NCBI GenBank assembly: GCA_002172675.1
Contig: NETF01000012.1
Span: 1 to 64,000, forward strand
DNA length: 64,000 nt
Reading direction: 5' to 3'
Source: an unicellular cyanobacterium SU3
GTDB taxonomy: Bacteria > Cyanobacteriota > Cyanobacteriia > Cyanobacteriales > Microcystaceae
This document shows, in pieces, positions 1 through 8,386 of this stretch. How positions within the stretch are numbered: position 1 is the stretch's first letter; the number at the start of each line of letters is the position of its first letter. Below the pieces are notes generated by a model. That model did not search any database. It was not told the origin of the DNA and saw only the letters and a list, made by a program, of their open reading frames with translations. The position numbers and the translations under genes are program-made.

Positions 1-136
1 CTGTCTCTTGGTGCGCGTTCCCTAGGCGATTACGAATCGCCGGGGTCGCACCGCAATAATATTTTTTTTGTTCTTGATAATCTGAAGGTCTTTCAATAGC
101 CTGTTCTGCGCTGTCTACAATCAATTCTTTTTTGAA
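1..136 (-). pseudogene. IS5-type DDE transposase fragment
   Basis: The minus strand reads an open frame containing KELIVDSAEQAIERPSDYQE followed by QKKYY, which I recognise from IS5/IS1031-group transposases. In that family this stretch precedes the conserved S-G-K-K-K-Q-H-T block. Here the frame runs directly into a palindromic repeat (translated GATPAIRNRLGNAHQE) and leaves the window. An in-frame TAG stands just upstream at 137-139, so the N-terminal part is missing. This is a broken mobile-element gene; whether the frame continues beyond the window edge cannot be seen. Confidence 0.65.
4..54. repeat. Palindromic repeat element, copy 1
   Basis: The outer arms GGTGCG (10-15) and CGCACC (47-52) are complementary. 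Inside lies a perfect 7-bp hairpin, GGCGATT-ACG-AATCGCC (25-41). The same outer sequence with a different inner hairpin recurs at 27838-27888 in opposite orientation, and a degenerate relative lies at 765-813. The copy sits inside the transposase fragment and is open in that frame. Confidence 0.75.
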
Positions 137-152
137 CTAATTATTCATTTTA

Positions 153-359
153 TTATACTATATTTCTTGATTTTATTAAATTATGGAGATGTCTAATGGC
201 AGGTTTCCAGTCTTCTAAACGGGTTTCTACAATGGCTAACCTTTTATCAATAGTTGTTAATTGTTCTTTTAAATCAGCTTGACCTTTTTCTAAAGCTCTA
301 TGATTATTGATAATGAGGTCTTTTAATTCTTTGAGGTCATTCTCTGTAACTGTTGACAT
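153..359 (-). CDS. Small coiled-coil hypothetical protein
   Basis: This 68-residue protein is rich in Leu, Lys and Glu with a heptad-like pattern from about residue 10 to 50 (L-D-K-R-L-A-I-V-E-T-R-L-E-D), so a coiled coil is likely. It resembles the N-terminal half of longer cyanobacterial coiled-coil proteins that end in a membrane anchor. No anchor is present here, so it may be a shortened copy. The ATG is preceded by GAGGGGAACACC, a good ribosome-binding site. It lies just downstream of transposase debris, which fits truncation by a mobile element. Function is unknown. Confidence 0.5.
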   Translation of the reverse strand: MSTVTENDLKELKDLIINNHRALEKGQADLKEQLTTIDKRLAIVETRLEDWKPAIRHLHNLIKSRNIV

Positions 360-640
360 GGTGTTCCCCTCAAATTATTGTCAAATTAGTGATAGCTTAT
401 GTTATGCCTTTATCTATTATCCTATTTTTAACTGTGTCAGTCAATCCTAATCATCTTAAGAGTTATTTTATAACTGATAATTGATAACTGAAAATCAATG
501 CTCTTTAGAAAAGAAAAATCCTATTTAACTAACCCATCCTACTAGATTGACACAGATAAAATAGTTTAATGTCGTCAATCGGCAGTTAAGGATTTAGCCT
601 TTTAAGGCTCGCTACAAAGCATAATAACACTATAAAAAAG
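360..640. other. Intergenic region without recognised gene
   Basis: About 280 AT-rich bases separate the small coiled-coil gene from tRNA-His. I see short AT-rich direct repeats built on GATAACTGATAATTGATAACTG around 470-495 and a GCCTTTTAAGGC palindrome near 598-609. I see no coding frame or recognisable RNA. Confidence 0.4.
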
Positions 641-714
641 GGCGAACGATGGGACTTGAACCCACGAATGCCGGGACCACAACCCGGTGCCTTAACCACT
701 TGGCTACGCTCGCC
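641..714 (-). tRNA. tRNA-His (GTG)
   Basis: The minus strand folds as a complete cloverleaf. The acceptor arm GCGAGCG pairs with CGTTCGC, a five-pair anticodon stem CCGGG/CCCGG encloses the loop TTGTGGT with anticodon GTG, and the T-loop is TTCAAGT. Position 714 supplies the extra 5' G (G-1) and position 641 the discriminator C73 that it pairs with, the identity pair of histidine tRNA. CCA is not encoded. A T-run follows the 3' end and may terminate transcription. Confidence 0.97.
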
Positions 715-764
715 ATACATACACCTTTGTTATTATAACATCATTTTCCCAGTATGCACAAAAA

Positions 765-813
765 GCGGATGCGACCTACTAGTCACCTGTGGGCGAGTCG
801 CACGCGCACCAAG
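765..813. repeat. Palindromic repeat element, degenerate copy 3
   Basis: The sequence GCGGATGCGACC at the left and CGCACGCGCACCAAG at the right matches the outer arms of the copies at 4-54 and 27838-27888, but the inner part has diverged and only folds weakly. It is intergenic, between tRNA-His and the peroxiredoxin gene. Confidence 0.5.
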
Positions 814-871
814 CAAAAGTAGGGCCAATTCATAAATTAGACCCTACCCTTCACGACTGTAAAGATGAAAA

Positions 872-1444
872 TTAGCCAACGAATGCTTTAACGGGTTCAG
901 AAACACCAGAAGATTCTGTTCCTTTGAGGTAAGCTAACATGGTATCAGCGTCAGACACTTCAAAGGGATCAGCGGGGCAGTTATCTTCATAACCCGGTTC
1001 TATAAATATTTTCTCGATTTTGCAGTCGTTAACTAGCATAGAATAACGCCAAGAACGCATTCCAAAACCGAGGTTAGATTTATCCACTAACATTCCCATT
1101 TTACGGGTGAATTCACCGTTTCCATCAGGTAATAAGAAGACGTTTGTCGCTTCTTGCTGTTTTCCCCATTGGAACATGGTGAAAGCGTCATTGACAGAAA
1201 TACAAATTATTTGGTCAATTCCTAACGCTTTAAATTCATCGTATAACTCTTCGTAGCGAGGTAAGTGATTAGAGGAACAAGTGGGAGTAAAGGCACCAGG
1301 TAAGGAGAAAACAATTACTTTCTTCCCTTTAAAAATTTCTTCGCTGGTTAAATCCTGCCAACGATAGGGGTTAGGTCCGGGAACGGACTCATCACGAACA
1401 CGAGTCTTAAATACAACACTGGGTACAGTTTCAATAGCGGCCAT
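872..1444 (-). CDS. Type II peroxiredoxin
   Basis: This 190-residue thiol peroxidase of the PrxII/Prx5 group reduces hydrogen peroxide and alkyl hydroperoxides. The peroxidatic site is P49-G-A-F-T53-P-T-C56, with the active-site Arg at 133 (S-W-R-Y-S). Other cysteines are at 81, 141 and 156; which one, if any, resolves is not clear from sequence. Length is normal for the family. The ATG at 1444 is preceded by AGAGGTG. It is divergent from a PerR-type regulator, the arrangement of slr1738/sll1621 in Synechocystis, where PerR represses the peroxiredoxin gene. The same control is therefore likely here. Confidence 0.95.
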   Translation of the reverse strand: MAAIETVPSVVFKTRVRDESVPGPNPYRWQDLTSEEIFKGKKVIVFSLPGAFTPTCSSNHLPRYEELYDEFKALGIDQIICISVNDAFTMFQWGKQQEATNVFLLPDGNGEFTRKMGMLVDKSNLGFGMRSWRYSMLVNDCKIEKIFIEPGYEDNCPADPFEVSDADTMLAYLKGTESSGVSEPVKAFVG

Positions 1445-1501
1445 ATTTCACCTCTTGACAATCAGTTTTGTATCAGCTTTTACTGCTACATCTCAGAATA
1501 A

Positions 1502-1515
1502 TTCTTATTTAAGAA
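1502..1515. promoter_or_regulatory. Candidate operator between prx and perR
   Basis: TTCTTATTTAAGAA is a perfect inverted repeat (6-bp arms, 2-bp spacer) about 58 bp upstream of the peroxiredoxin start and 112 bp upstream of perR. A second AT-rich candidate, TTATAATATAA, lies at about 1588-1598, close to perR, and could equally be a -10 region or a PerR site. The binding role is inferred from position only. Confidence 0.4.
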
Positions 1516-1626
1516 AAAGTCAAGAGTAATAATTACCTAGTTTCTTGAACAATCTTAATATAAGACCTAATCTGAACAACATTAAATTATAATATAAGAA
1601 CGCATCAATAAGATAAAGTTAAGACG

Positions 1627-2043
1627 ATGAAAAAAGAAGCGAATACCATCGTAAACACCCTAAAAGAAAAGAAATTGCGGGTTACACCGCAGCGTTTTGC
1701 AGTTTACGCCAATTTGCTCGACAGAACAGATCATCCTACTGCTGAGCAAATTTTAAGCGATCTCAACAAAAATGCCCCCACCTCTTCCCAAGCAACGGTT
1801 TACAGTGCCTTACAAGCTTTACGGGAAGTGGGTTTAGTGCGAGAAGTATTGTTAGAACCAGGAATTTGCCGTTATGATGCTAATGTCGAATCACACCATC
1901 ACTTTCGTTGTCGTTGTTGTGGTGTGATAGAGGACATTGCTTGGGAAAGCTTTGACTCTCTTAATTTAAAGGGATTACGCCAGGGAATTAAAGCAGAAAG
2001 ATATGAAGTAGTTGTCGAAGGGATTTGCGATCGCTGCGAATAA
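1627..2043 (+). CDS. perR: Fur-family peroxide regulator PerR
   Basis: This 138-residue protein has an N-terminal winged helix (recognition segment around S-S-Q-A-T-V-Y, 53-59) and a C-terminal metal-binding dimerisation domain. The structural zinc site is C95-x2-C98 and C134-x2-C137, both intact, and a His cluster follows at 90-92. Short length and divergence from a type II peroxiredoxin point to PerR rather than Fur. It should act as a repressor relieved by metal-catalysed oxidation, controlling its neighbour and itself. The call of PerR over Fur or Zur rests mainly on context. Confidence 0.88.
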   Translation: MKKEANTIVNTLKEKKLRVTPQRFAVYANLLDRTDHPTAEQILSDLNKNAPTSSQATVYSALQALREVGLVREVLLEPGICRYDANVESHHHFRCRCCGVIEDIAWESFDSLNLKGLRQGIKAERYEVVVEGICDRCE

Positions 2044-2234
2044 TTGATTTAAGTTAAGTCATTGGATGGGAAATAATCAGCCAACATCAAAGGTATCAAT
2101 TGAGTTTGTCATAAAGATGTTTCGGCAACTATACAAATTCCTGAAGTTAACGTAACTTATACGGTGTGTTATCAGTCTTAAAATTAGGTAATACTCATCT
2201 ATACTGGATGCCATAAGAATCAAATATAAGTATT

Positions 2235-3452
2235 ATGAAACTTTCAGATCATCTTAAAATGGCTACCTCTGCTCTTTTGTCCCATAAACTTCGTAGTGGT
2301 TTAACCATGCTAGGCATTATCATTGGTAACGCTTCTGTGATTGGTATGGTTGCCGTGGGAGAAGGGGCCAGAAAAGCAACTGCAGAACAATTTGAAGCCC
2401 TCGGTCCGAATGTTTTATTTGTTAGCTTATCTTCTACTCGTGTGAGACGAACATTATCATCAGATGCCAAACCCCTGTTACTCGAAGATGCAGAGGCGAT
2501 CAAACAATTAATCCCTAATTTAACGAATATTTCTCCAGAAATCCAGATCAATCAATTAATTACTTATCAAGATCAAATTCTCAGCAACTCGATTATCGGA
2601 ACCACCCCTGATTATCTTCCCGTGAGAAATTATGAAATAGAAAAAGGGCGTTTTATTAATAATATTGATGTTCAACGTAATCAAAGAGTTGTGGTATTGG
2701 GGGCAGAAATTGTTGAGAAGCTATTTAATAATCAAGATCCCATTGGTCAACAAATTAGAATTAAAAATATAACCTTTGAGGTGATTGGTACGTTAGCGAA
2801 AAAAGGAGCTTTATTTGACTCTAATCAAGATAATAGAGTCATTGTTCCTATTACCACGGCACAACATCAATTAAGAGGTTGGAATTCTCCTTATGGTATT
2901 GTTTTAAATACGATTGCTTTACTAGCAAAAGATCAAGAGAGTGTGGATGCAGTTCAGTTTCAAGTCAAAAATTTAATGTTACTACGTCATGGAACAAGTC
3001 GGGAGAATGATATTAAGATTTTTTCTCAGAATTCTTTACTAAATATGGCAGAAGAAACAAATGCAGGATTAAAACAAATGTTAGGAGCGATCGCTTTTAT
3101 TTCTTTATTGGTTGGTGGTATTGGAGTGATGAATATTATGTTAGTTTCTGTGAAAGAAAGAACAGGAGAAATAGGCTTAAGAAAAGCGTTAGGAGCGACC
3201 CCAAAAGATATTTTAGGACAATTTGTCTTAGAAGCTATTTTATTAGCAACCTTTGGCAGTTTAGTAGGGATTGGAGTTGGTTTAGGCGGTGTTTTTATTG
3301 CTCATCTTTTCTTTTCTATTGCAGCAAGTGTTTCTGTTCCATCTATTATTATTGCTGTTAGTGTTTCGGGTAGTGTTGGCTTATTTTTTGGTGTTTTCCC
3401 GGCTCAACAAGCAGCTAAACTCGATCCCATTATTGCCTTGAAAAGTTATTAA
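2235..3452 (+). CDS. MacB/FtsX-type ABC transporter permease
   Basis: This 405-residue membrane protein has the MacB layout. One transmembrane helix at about 20-42 is followed by a long periplasmic domain (about 45-275), then three helices near 283-305, 330-358 and 365-390. The F-G-V-F-P-A-x-x-A-A-K-L-D-P-I motif near the C-terminus is typical of MacB-type permeases, as is the E-R-T-G-E-I-G-L-R-K-A-L-G-A segment. Proteins of this type work as dimers with a MacB-like ATPase and often a periplasmic adaptor, neither of which is next to it here. Substrate is unknown. The downstream thiD is only about 45 bp away and may be co-transcribed. Confidence 0.9.
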   Translation: MKLSDHLKMATSALLSHKLRSGLTMLGIIIGNASVIGMVAVGEGARKATAEQFEALGPNVLFVSLSSTRVRRTLSSDAKPLLLEDAEAIKQLIPNLTNISPEIQINQLITYQDQILSNSIIGTTPDYLPVRNYEIEKGRFINNIDVQRNQRVVVLGAEIVEKLFNNQDPIGQQIRIKNITFEVIGTLAKKGALFDSNQDNRVIVPITTAQHQLRGWNSPYGIVLNTIALLAKDQESVDAVQFQVKNLMLLRHGTSRENDIKIFSQNSLLNMAEETNAGLKQMLGAIAFISLLVGGIGVMNIMLVSVKERTGEIGLRKALGATPKDILGQFVLEAILLATFGSLVGIGVGLGGVFIAHLFFSIAASVSVPSIIIAVSVSGSVGLFFGVFPAQQAAKLDPIIALKSY

Positions 3453-3499
3453 TTGAAGCAAGACTGGTATAATGATAAAGTAATTATTTTAAACTGATA

Positions 3500-4303
3500 A
3501 TGGGCTTTTCTAATATTGCTTTAACTATCGCTGGCTCAGATAGTGGAGGAGGAGCAGGAATTCAAGCTGACTTAAAAACCTTTGCCTTTTATTGTGTTCA
3601 TGGAACCAGTGTTATTACCTGTATTACGGCTCAAAATACCCTAGGAGTTGATCAGGTTCAAGGGATTAATTCGGACTTAGTAAAAGCTCAAATTAACGCA
3701 GTAATGAATGACATTAATGTGAGAGCCGTTAAAACAGGAATGTTGTTTAATGAGGACATTATTTCAACGGTTTCTCAACAGATTAAACAATGGAAATTAA
3801 CTCAGTTAGTGGTTGATCCGGTGATGGTTTCTCGCACAGGAGCGAAGCTAATTAGTGAAGAAGCGATCGCTAGTTTAAAATATCAATTAATTCCTCAAGC
3901 TTTGATTGTTACCCCTAATCGTTATGAAGCACAAATTTTAAGCAATTTATCAATTAACTCTTTAGAAGATATGAAACAAGCTGCCCAAATTATTCATAAT
4001 TTAGGATCTCAATTTGTCTTAATTAAAGGAGGTGCAATGAAAGATAAATTACAGGGGGTTGATGTTTGGTTTGATGGCAAAAATTGGGAAATTTTAAGTA
4101 CAGAAATGATTCAAACTCAACATACTCATGGAACCGGTTGCACTTTATCAGCAGCGATCGCGGCTAATTTAGCTCTAGAAAAAGAGCCTCTTTTAGCAGT
4201 AAAACACGCTAAAAATTATGTAACAACCGCTTTAAAATATTCCTTAAATATTGGCAAAGGAATCGGACCAGTGGGACACTTTTTTCCTTTATTAAATAAC
4301 TAA
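3500..4303 (+). CDS. thiD: Hydroxymethylpyrimidine/phosphomethylpyrimidine kinase
   Basis: This 267-residue ribokinase-fold enzyme phosphorylates HMP and HMP-P in thiamine synthesis. The N-terminal substrate-binding motif A-G-S-D-S-G-G-G-A-G-I-Q-A-D and the C-terminal catalytic motif T-H-G-T-G-C-T-L-S are both intact, and length is normal. It is cytosolic. It follows the MacB-type permease by about 45 bp. No other thiamine genes are near, and I see no THI-box riboswitch upstream. Confidence 0.95.
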   Translation: MGFSNIALTIAGSDSGGGAGIQADLKTFAFYCVHGTSVITCITAQNTLGVDQVQGINSDLVKAQINAVMNDINVRAVKTGMLFNEDIISTVSQQIKQWKLTQLVVDPVMVSRTGAKLISEEAIASLKYQLIPQALIVTPNRYEAQILSNLSINSLEDMKQAAQIIHNLGSQFVLIKGGAMKDKLQGVDVWFDGKNWEILSTEMIQTQHTHGTGCTLSAAIAANLALEKEPLLAVKHAKNYVTTALKYSLNIGKGIGPVGHFFPLLNN

Positions 4304-4365
4304 ATTATATAAAGCTTTTTTAGAGGTAGGGGGGATATAGCCGATTTAATGTAAGCATTCAGCCG

Positions 4366-4566
4366 TCAGCGTTCAGCATTCAGCTTTTGAATAAAAGCGG
4401 TAAGCATTCGTTTAATCTCAATCAGTTTCGATGATAAAGATTCATAGTTTTTGCCTTCGAGTAAGTTAAGATCATAAGCAAGTAGTAAGTGATATTCAAG
4501 TTCACTAGCTGAACCCATAGCAATTTGAAGAAAACGGGCTAGTTCAGCTGATCCCCTTCTACCACA
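4366..4566 (-). pseudogene. Four-helix-bundle (S23-type) protein, C-terminal part
   Basis: The minus strand encodes 66 residues beginning C-G-R-R-G-S-A-E-L-A-R-F-L-Q-I-A and ending at a normal stop. This matches the C-terminal half of the 23S rRNA intervening-sequence/four-helix-bundle family, whose hallmark is the E-G-C-G-R-R motif. The frame starts exactly where the group II intron ends (4567), so the intron entered the conserved Gly-Cys codons. The N-terminal half is not found beyond the intron, because the IS66 element and the sugar transferase remnant now occupy that side. The family's cellular role is not well defined. Confidence 0.8.
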
Positions 4567-5645
4567 GTTAAACTAAGCCGAGAAGTCGCCTTCTCGACTC
4601 GTCTTCAAAACGGTACGTGAGAGTTTCCCCTCATACCGCTCCTCGATTGGTTGGTGTTTGTCATACATACCTCTATCGTGTGCTGTTTTTATATCGTGAC
4701 AATGTTTATGTAAGAGTTGGAGATTGTTGTATTCATCTTTACCGCCTTGAGAGCGGGGGATGATATGGTCGATATTTAGTGTGTCTCCTTCTCTAAACAT
4801 TAATCCGCATTCACGACATTTTCCTTATAATAGTTTTAAACCCTAGTATTTTTCCTTGATGATTTTTACCTGAATGACATTTTCCAACAGGGTATTGTCT
4901 GATGGTAAATCCAAGAAAATCAAATCCAGGCTCTTGACCTTCATGGGTATGAAGTGTATGAGCTATTTTGGTTTTACTGGGTTTTAATTCTAATCCCATG
5001 TCTTTAAGCCACTCTGTTAGGACTCTTTGGCATTTGAGAATGATTTCTAGTTCTGAATGTAGAATTACTAAATCATCAGCATATCGAATTAGATTCGGTT
5101 TATACCTTTTAAAAGGTTTGCTTTTGCCAGGAATAGCGTCTCTGATTCTTTGTTCCATGCCATGTAGGGCTATATTTGCCAATAGAGGGCTAATACATCC
5201 ACCCTGTGGAGTTCCTTCTGTTGTTTCGACAAATATTCGGTCATCTATAACACCACTTTTGAGCCAAGCTTTGATTTGTCGGCGTAATGATGGATAGGTG
5301 TTTATTTTGTCTAACAAAGCTTTATGGTTGATGCGGTCAAAGCATTTTGCAATGTCAGCATCAAGCACATATTTAGGCTTTTTACTGATTGCTGAAAATA
5401 TTGCTCCTATTGCATCGTGACATGAGCGTCCTGGTCGAAACCCGTATGAGTTAGGCTCGAATTTAGCTTCCCATTCTGGTTCTAATGCTAGTTTTACGAG
5501 CATCTGTAATGCTCTATCATGTATTGTCGGAATTCCTAGTGGGCGTTTTTCCTCTTTTCCAGGTTTGGGAATCCAAACTCTTCTTGTTGGTTTTGCTTTG
5601 TAGGAGACTTTCAGGTTTTTGACAAGTTTTAACCTTTGGTTGGGT
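4567..5645 (-). mobile_element. Group II intron, 3' part only
   Basis: The 3' end is well supported. A domain V hairpin lies at 4607-4641 on the minus strand, with GAGCGGTATGAG pairing with CTCTCACGTACCG around a GGAAAC loop. It is followed by a domain VI stem (about 4570-4604, GTCGAGAAG/CTTCTCGGC) and a terminal AAC. Upstream is its reverse-transcriptase ORF, overlapping domain V as in many cyanobacterial introns. The 5' part, including domains I-III and the start of the ORF, was removed where IS66 begins at 5646. The intron cannot splice. Confidence 0.85.
4573..5645 (-). pseudogene. Group II intron reverse transcriptase (LtrA-like), broken
   Basis: The RT part reads from the IS66 border (T-P-N-Q-R-L-K-L-V) through W-I-P-K-P-G-K, S-Y-G-F-R-P-G-R-S, T-P-Q-G-G and the catalytic Y-A-D-D, and stops after G-F-K-T-I-I-R-K-M-S at 4811. 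In another frame, from about 4829 down to 4573, comes an HNH endonuclease end with C-R-E-C-G-L, D-H-I-I-P-R-S-Q-G-G and L-L-H-K-H-C-H. The maturase X domain that should join them is deleted, with the join at about 4829-4832. The protein is truncated at the N-terminus, internally deleted and frameshifted. No function is expected. Confidence 0.85.
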
Positions 5646-5659
5646 GTAAGGATTCAGGT

Positions 5660-7149
5660 CTAAGAATTGGGAATAAGTGAAGGAAAGAAAGAATCAGAAT
5701 GACCAGCTTTTGCCATCAATGACTTCTCGAAAAAATCAATAACTGAACGTCCTTGACGACGACACGGCAGTCGCTTCAAGTCGGGGAACCCGCCCAACGC
5801 GCTGCCTCAACTTTGAACCACTGTCAACAAGTTAGCTGTTTGTTTAAATCGTTCCATGCTTCTTGAACCGCCACTAACTTTCCGTTTCGTGATAGCTAAT
5901 CTTAAGGATCTTTCAGCCAGATTATTATCAGGGGGGATCTCTGGATGCTCCAGAAAATACCACCATTGCTCTGTCTTTTGTCGGAGATTTCGCAAAAGTT
6001 TTCCTGCTTCATAACCAGCTTTTTTGCTCCATTTTTGAAGAGCTATCCTTATCTTATCTTTGAATTGGTTTGCCCAAATTTGATAACCATGCCTATCGGA
6101 GTTATTTTGCCAAGTTCGATAATGACGAAACGCCTCATCAATTAATTCTTGAAAAGTTTGACCGATGGCTCGGTTATTTTTCCCTGGAGTCTTGATTAAT
6201 TTCTGAAAATGACGACGTAAATGGGCTAAACATTTCTGTTGGGCGACAACAGCATAACCATTGTAAACACTCAAATCATCACTGCTTAAAACACCACCAT
6301 ATTCACGACCCAACTGTGCTTCAAGTTCAACCCGGCCTCTAGTATCACCAGCCCGAAACAAACACAAATTTTGATTGGTAAACACCCACAGCCATTCTTT
6401 GACTCCTTTGACTGACCAGGGCGTTTCAGAATCGCTGGTTGCTCTAGTTTTACCCATTGGGATAATTGTTCAACTGAGGGATTAATGGCCGTCTCTACTC
6501 GTTGATTTGTGGCCACTATGGTTCCCACACCAATCTCAATTTTTCCCAATTCCCACAACATTTCCTGTTGTTTTTTATAGGGGAGATGACCATAATTTCC
6601 TAACCATCCTAGAAATCCTTGTAACTTCACCCCTAAATCTTGCCCTGGTATCATTTTTGATGACCAAGATGCTGAGGTGATTTGACCACACTTGGCACAT
6701 TGGCAATGATGGCGGTGATATTCTACGACTTCAATGGGTCTATCTACCAGTTGTGCTACTTGCCTTGAATCAACTTTTACTGGTTCGCCTAATAATTCTG
6801 TTTGGCCACAGTGGCCACAAATCGATGGTTGCAAAGTTTCAATTCTGTCAACTCTCCCAAACCCTTTCCTGGTTTTTCCCTTATGTCCAGGTTGTCCCCC
6901 TGGTTTTCTTTTCTTATCCTTATCGTCTTCAGTTGTTTTAGCTTTCTCAGACTTCTTCAATAAGTCTGTTGATGGGGGTTTTGATGAGGTTTGGCTGTCT
7001 AAATTACGACTGAGCTTTAACTTTTCTGTTTCAACTCGCAGTTCTTCGATGAGTTTATATTGAGTCAGGATAATTTCTACCAATTGATCTTTTGACAATT
7101 GGTGCAAGTCCTCTGGATTTAATGGTTGCCTTGACTGCTTTTGACTCAT
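5660..7149 (-). pseudogene. IS66-family transposase, frameshifted and interrupted
   Basis: The N-terminal part (from 7149) has the leucine-rich start, a zinc-finger-like region C-G-H-C-G and C-A-K-C-G, and the S-S-K-P-P-S-T-D motif of IS66 TnpC. Near 6435 the frame shifts; the catalytic domain continues from E-T-P-W-S-V-K-G onward in another frame (5807-6457), including the N-N-x-A-E-R motif with the last catalytic Glu. The normal D-E-T-P-W is disturbed at the shift, so the first catalytic Asp region is damaged. A 43-bp repeat then adds a TGA at 5807-5809. The original tail C-R-R-Q-G-R-S-V-I-D-F follows in frame and ends at 5660. Confidence 0.88.
5765..5807. repeat. 43-bp hairpin repeat inserted in the IS66 transposase
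   Basis: The insert begins CGGCAGTCGC and ends GCGCTGCCT, with complementary GGCAG/CTGCC ends and a GGGGAACCC core. It is flanked by CA on both sides (5763-5764, 5808-5809), consistent with a 2-bp target duplication. Removing insert plus one CA restores an uninterrupted transposase reading frame. I recognise this type of repeat as widespread in cyanobacterial genomes. Here it introduces a stop codon. Confidence 0.75.
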
Positions 7150-7205
7150 ACCGTTACTTTAACGCAGTCGTCTGTTTTGTCAAATCCTGCTACCTGAATC
7201 CTTAC

Positions 7206-7675
7206 GTAGGAGGACGAGTTCCCACTAAACTCATATCTCCTTTTAAAACGTTCCAAAATTGAGGAAATTCATCTAAACTACTACGACGGAGAAAGTAACC
7301 AATATTAGTTATTCTAGGATCTTTATTACTTTTAAAAAAATAACCTTGTGCTTCATTTTTAACGAGGTGTTTTTGGTTTTCTGCATTAATAACCATAGAA
7401 CGAAACTTCCACAGACGAAATAATTTTCCATTGAGGCCACAACGCATCTGACTATATAAAATAGGACCAGTATTGTCCCATTGAATGGCAATAAAAATAG
7501 GAATGGCTATAATACAGGTAAATAACAAGCCTATAATTGCGCCTATAATATCAATTAAACGCTTGGTTTTACTATAAACAGAATCATGATCAATACGACT
7601 CTTATTAAGAGGAGAATGACAAAATAAAGAATATTGAAATCTTTGAGGGGTAAGGCTTTTAAAAGTGTTACTCAC
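7206..7675 (-). pseudogene. Bacterial sugar transferase, truncated by IS66
   Basis: The remaining 157 residues are the N-terminal part of an undecaprenyl-phosphate sugar phosphotransferase, which starts exopolysaccharide or O-antigen synthesis. Features are K-R-L-I-D-I, a membrane helix at about 38-60, R-x-G-x-x-G, W-K-F-R-S-M, D-P-R-I-T-x-x-G-x-x-L-R-R and S-L-D-E-F-P-Q-F-W-N-V-L-K-G-D-M-S-L-V-G. Reading breaks off after G-T-R-P-P-T, and the TAA stop (7202-7204) belongs to the IS66 inverted repeat. About the last 70-80 residues, including the P-G-L-T-G-x-W-Q region, are missing. Confidence 0.85.
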
Positions 7676-7855
7676 AATGGTTTAACCCTGATTAGTCTTA
7701 TCCTTAGTTTTCCCTAAGTATCCCTAATTAATTAACATCCGAATCATAAAAAAATACTACAAAAGTTCGTAAAAACAACTAAAAATGAAACTAAAATAAA
7801 ATAGGGAATCAGTAATATTGATTAAATAATCTCACTGATTAATTATTAATTCATC

Positions 7856-8386
7856 TCAATTTTCCATTTGCTGTAAATAAGTTTCATAACCAAGTCGTTC
7901 CAGGTTTTCTTGTTTATCTAACACCATTTGTTGTAATTCTTGTCGATAGTTTTGGACTTTTTTCAGTAACGTAGCATCGTGTGACGCTAACATTTGAACC
8001 GCTAATAGTCCCGCATTTTGAGCATTACCAATAGCTACCGTAGCCACAGGAATGCCTCTAGGCATTTGTACAATGGAATATAAAGAGTCTACCCCTTGTA
8101 AGTGACGAGTCGCAACGGGAACCCCAATGACTGGTAAAGGAGTCAAAGAAGCAACCATCCCAGGAAGATGAGCTGCTCCCCCTGCACCGGCAATAATCAC
8201 CTTTAAACCCCGTTCATGGGCAGTTTTGGCGTAGTTAACCATCTTTTCGGGAGTACGATGGGCTGAAACAATAGCCACTTCCCATCCTATTTCAAACCTC
8301 TCACAAATAGCGATCGCTTTTTCCATAGTGGGCAAGTCCGAATCACTACCCATAATAATACCGATGACAGGAGAAAAAGAAGTCAT
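7856..8386 (-). CDS. purE: N5-carboxyaminoimidazole ribonucleotide mutase
   Basis: This 176-residue class I PurE converts N5-CAIR to CAIR in de novo purine synthesis in the cytosol. The active-site loop G-S-D-S-D-L-P-T-M is at 13-21, and the V-S-A-H-R-T-P motif and the [11 protein letters not shown] segment follow, as expected. Length is normal. The purK partner is not adjacent. Its minus-strand start is divergent from nagA. Confidence 0.97.
   Translation of the reverse strand: MTSFSPVIGIIMGSDSDLPTMEKAIAICERFEIGWEVAIVSAHRTPEKMVNYAKTAHERGLKVIIAGAGGAAHLPGMVASLTPLPVIGVPVATRHLQGVDSLYSIVQMPRGIPVATVAIGNAQNAGLLAVQMLASHDATLLKKVQNYRQELQQMVLDKQENLERLGYETYLQQMEN

Larger units (their letters stand above)
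5646..7205 (-). mobile_element. IS66-family insertion sequence
   Basis: The element is bounded by 14-bp terminal inverted repeats GTAAGGATTCAGGT (5646-5659 and, inverted, 7192-7205), starting with the GTAA typical of IS66. It carries one transposase gene (TnpC type), now inactive. The 8-bp flanks GGTTGGGT (left) and GTAGGAGG (right) differ, so there is no target duplication. One side is intron RT, the other a sugar transferase, both cut. This points to an IS-mediated deletion or recombination between two copies rather than a simple insertion. Confidence 0.85.

Noticed and set aside
6734-7063. Plus-strand frames opposite the IS66 transposase
   Set aside because: Shadows of the transposase, with low-complexity Ser/Leu/Phe composition.
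5646-7205. Intact, active IS66 element
   Set aside because: The transposase has a frameshift near 6435 and a TGA from a repeat insertion, and the usual accessory tnpA/tnpB genes are absent.
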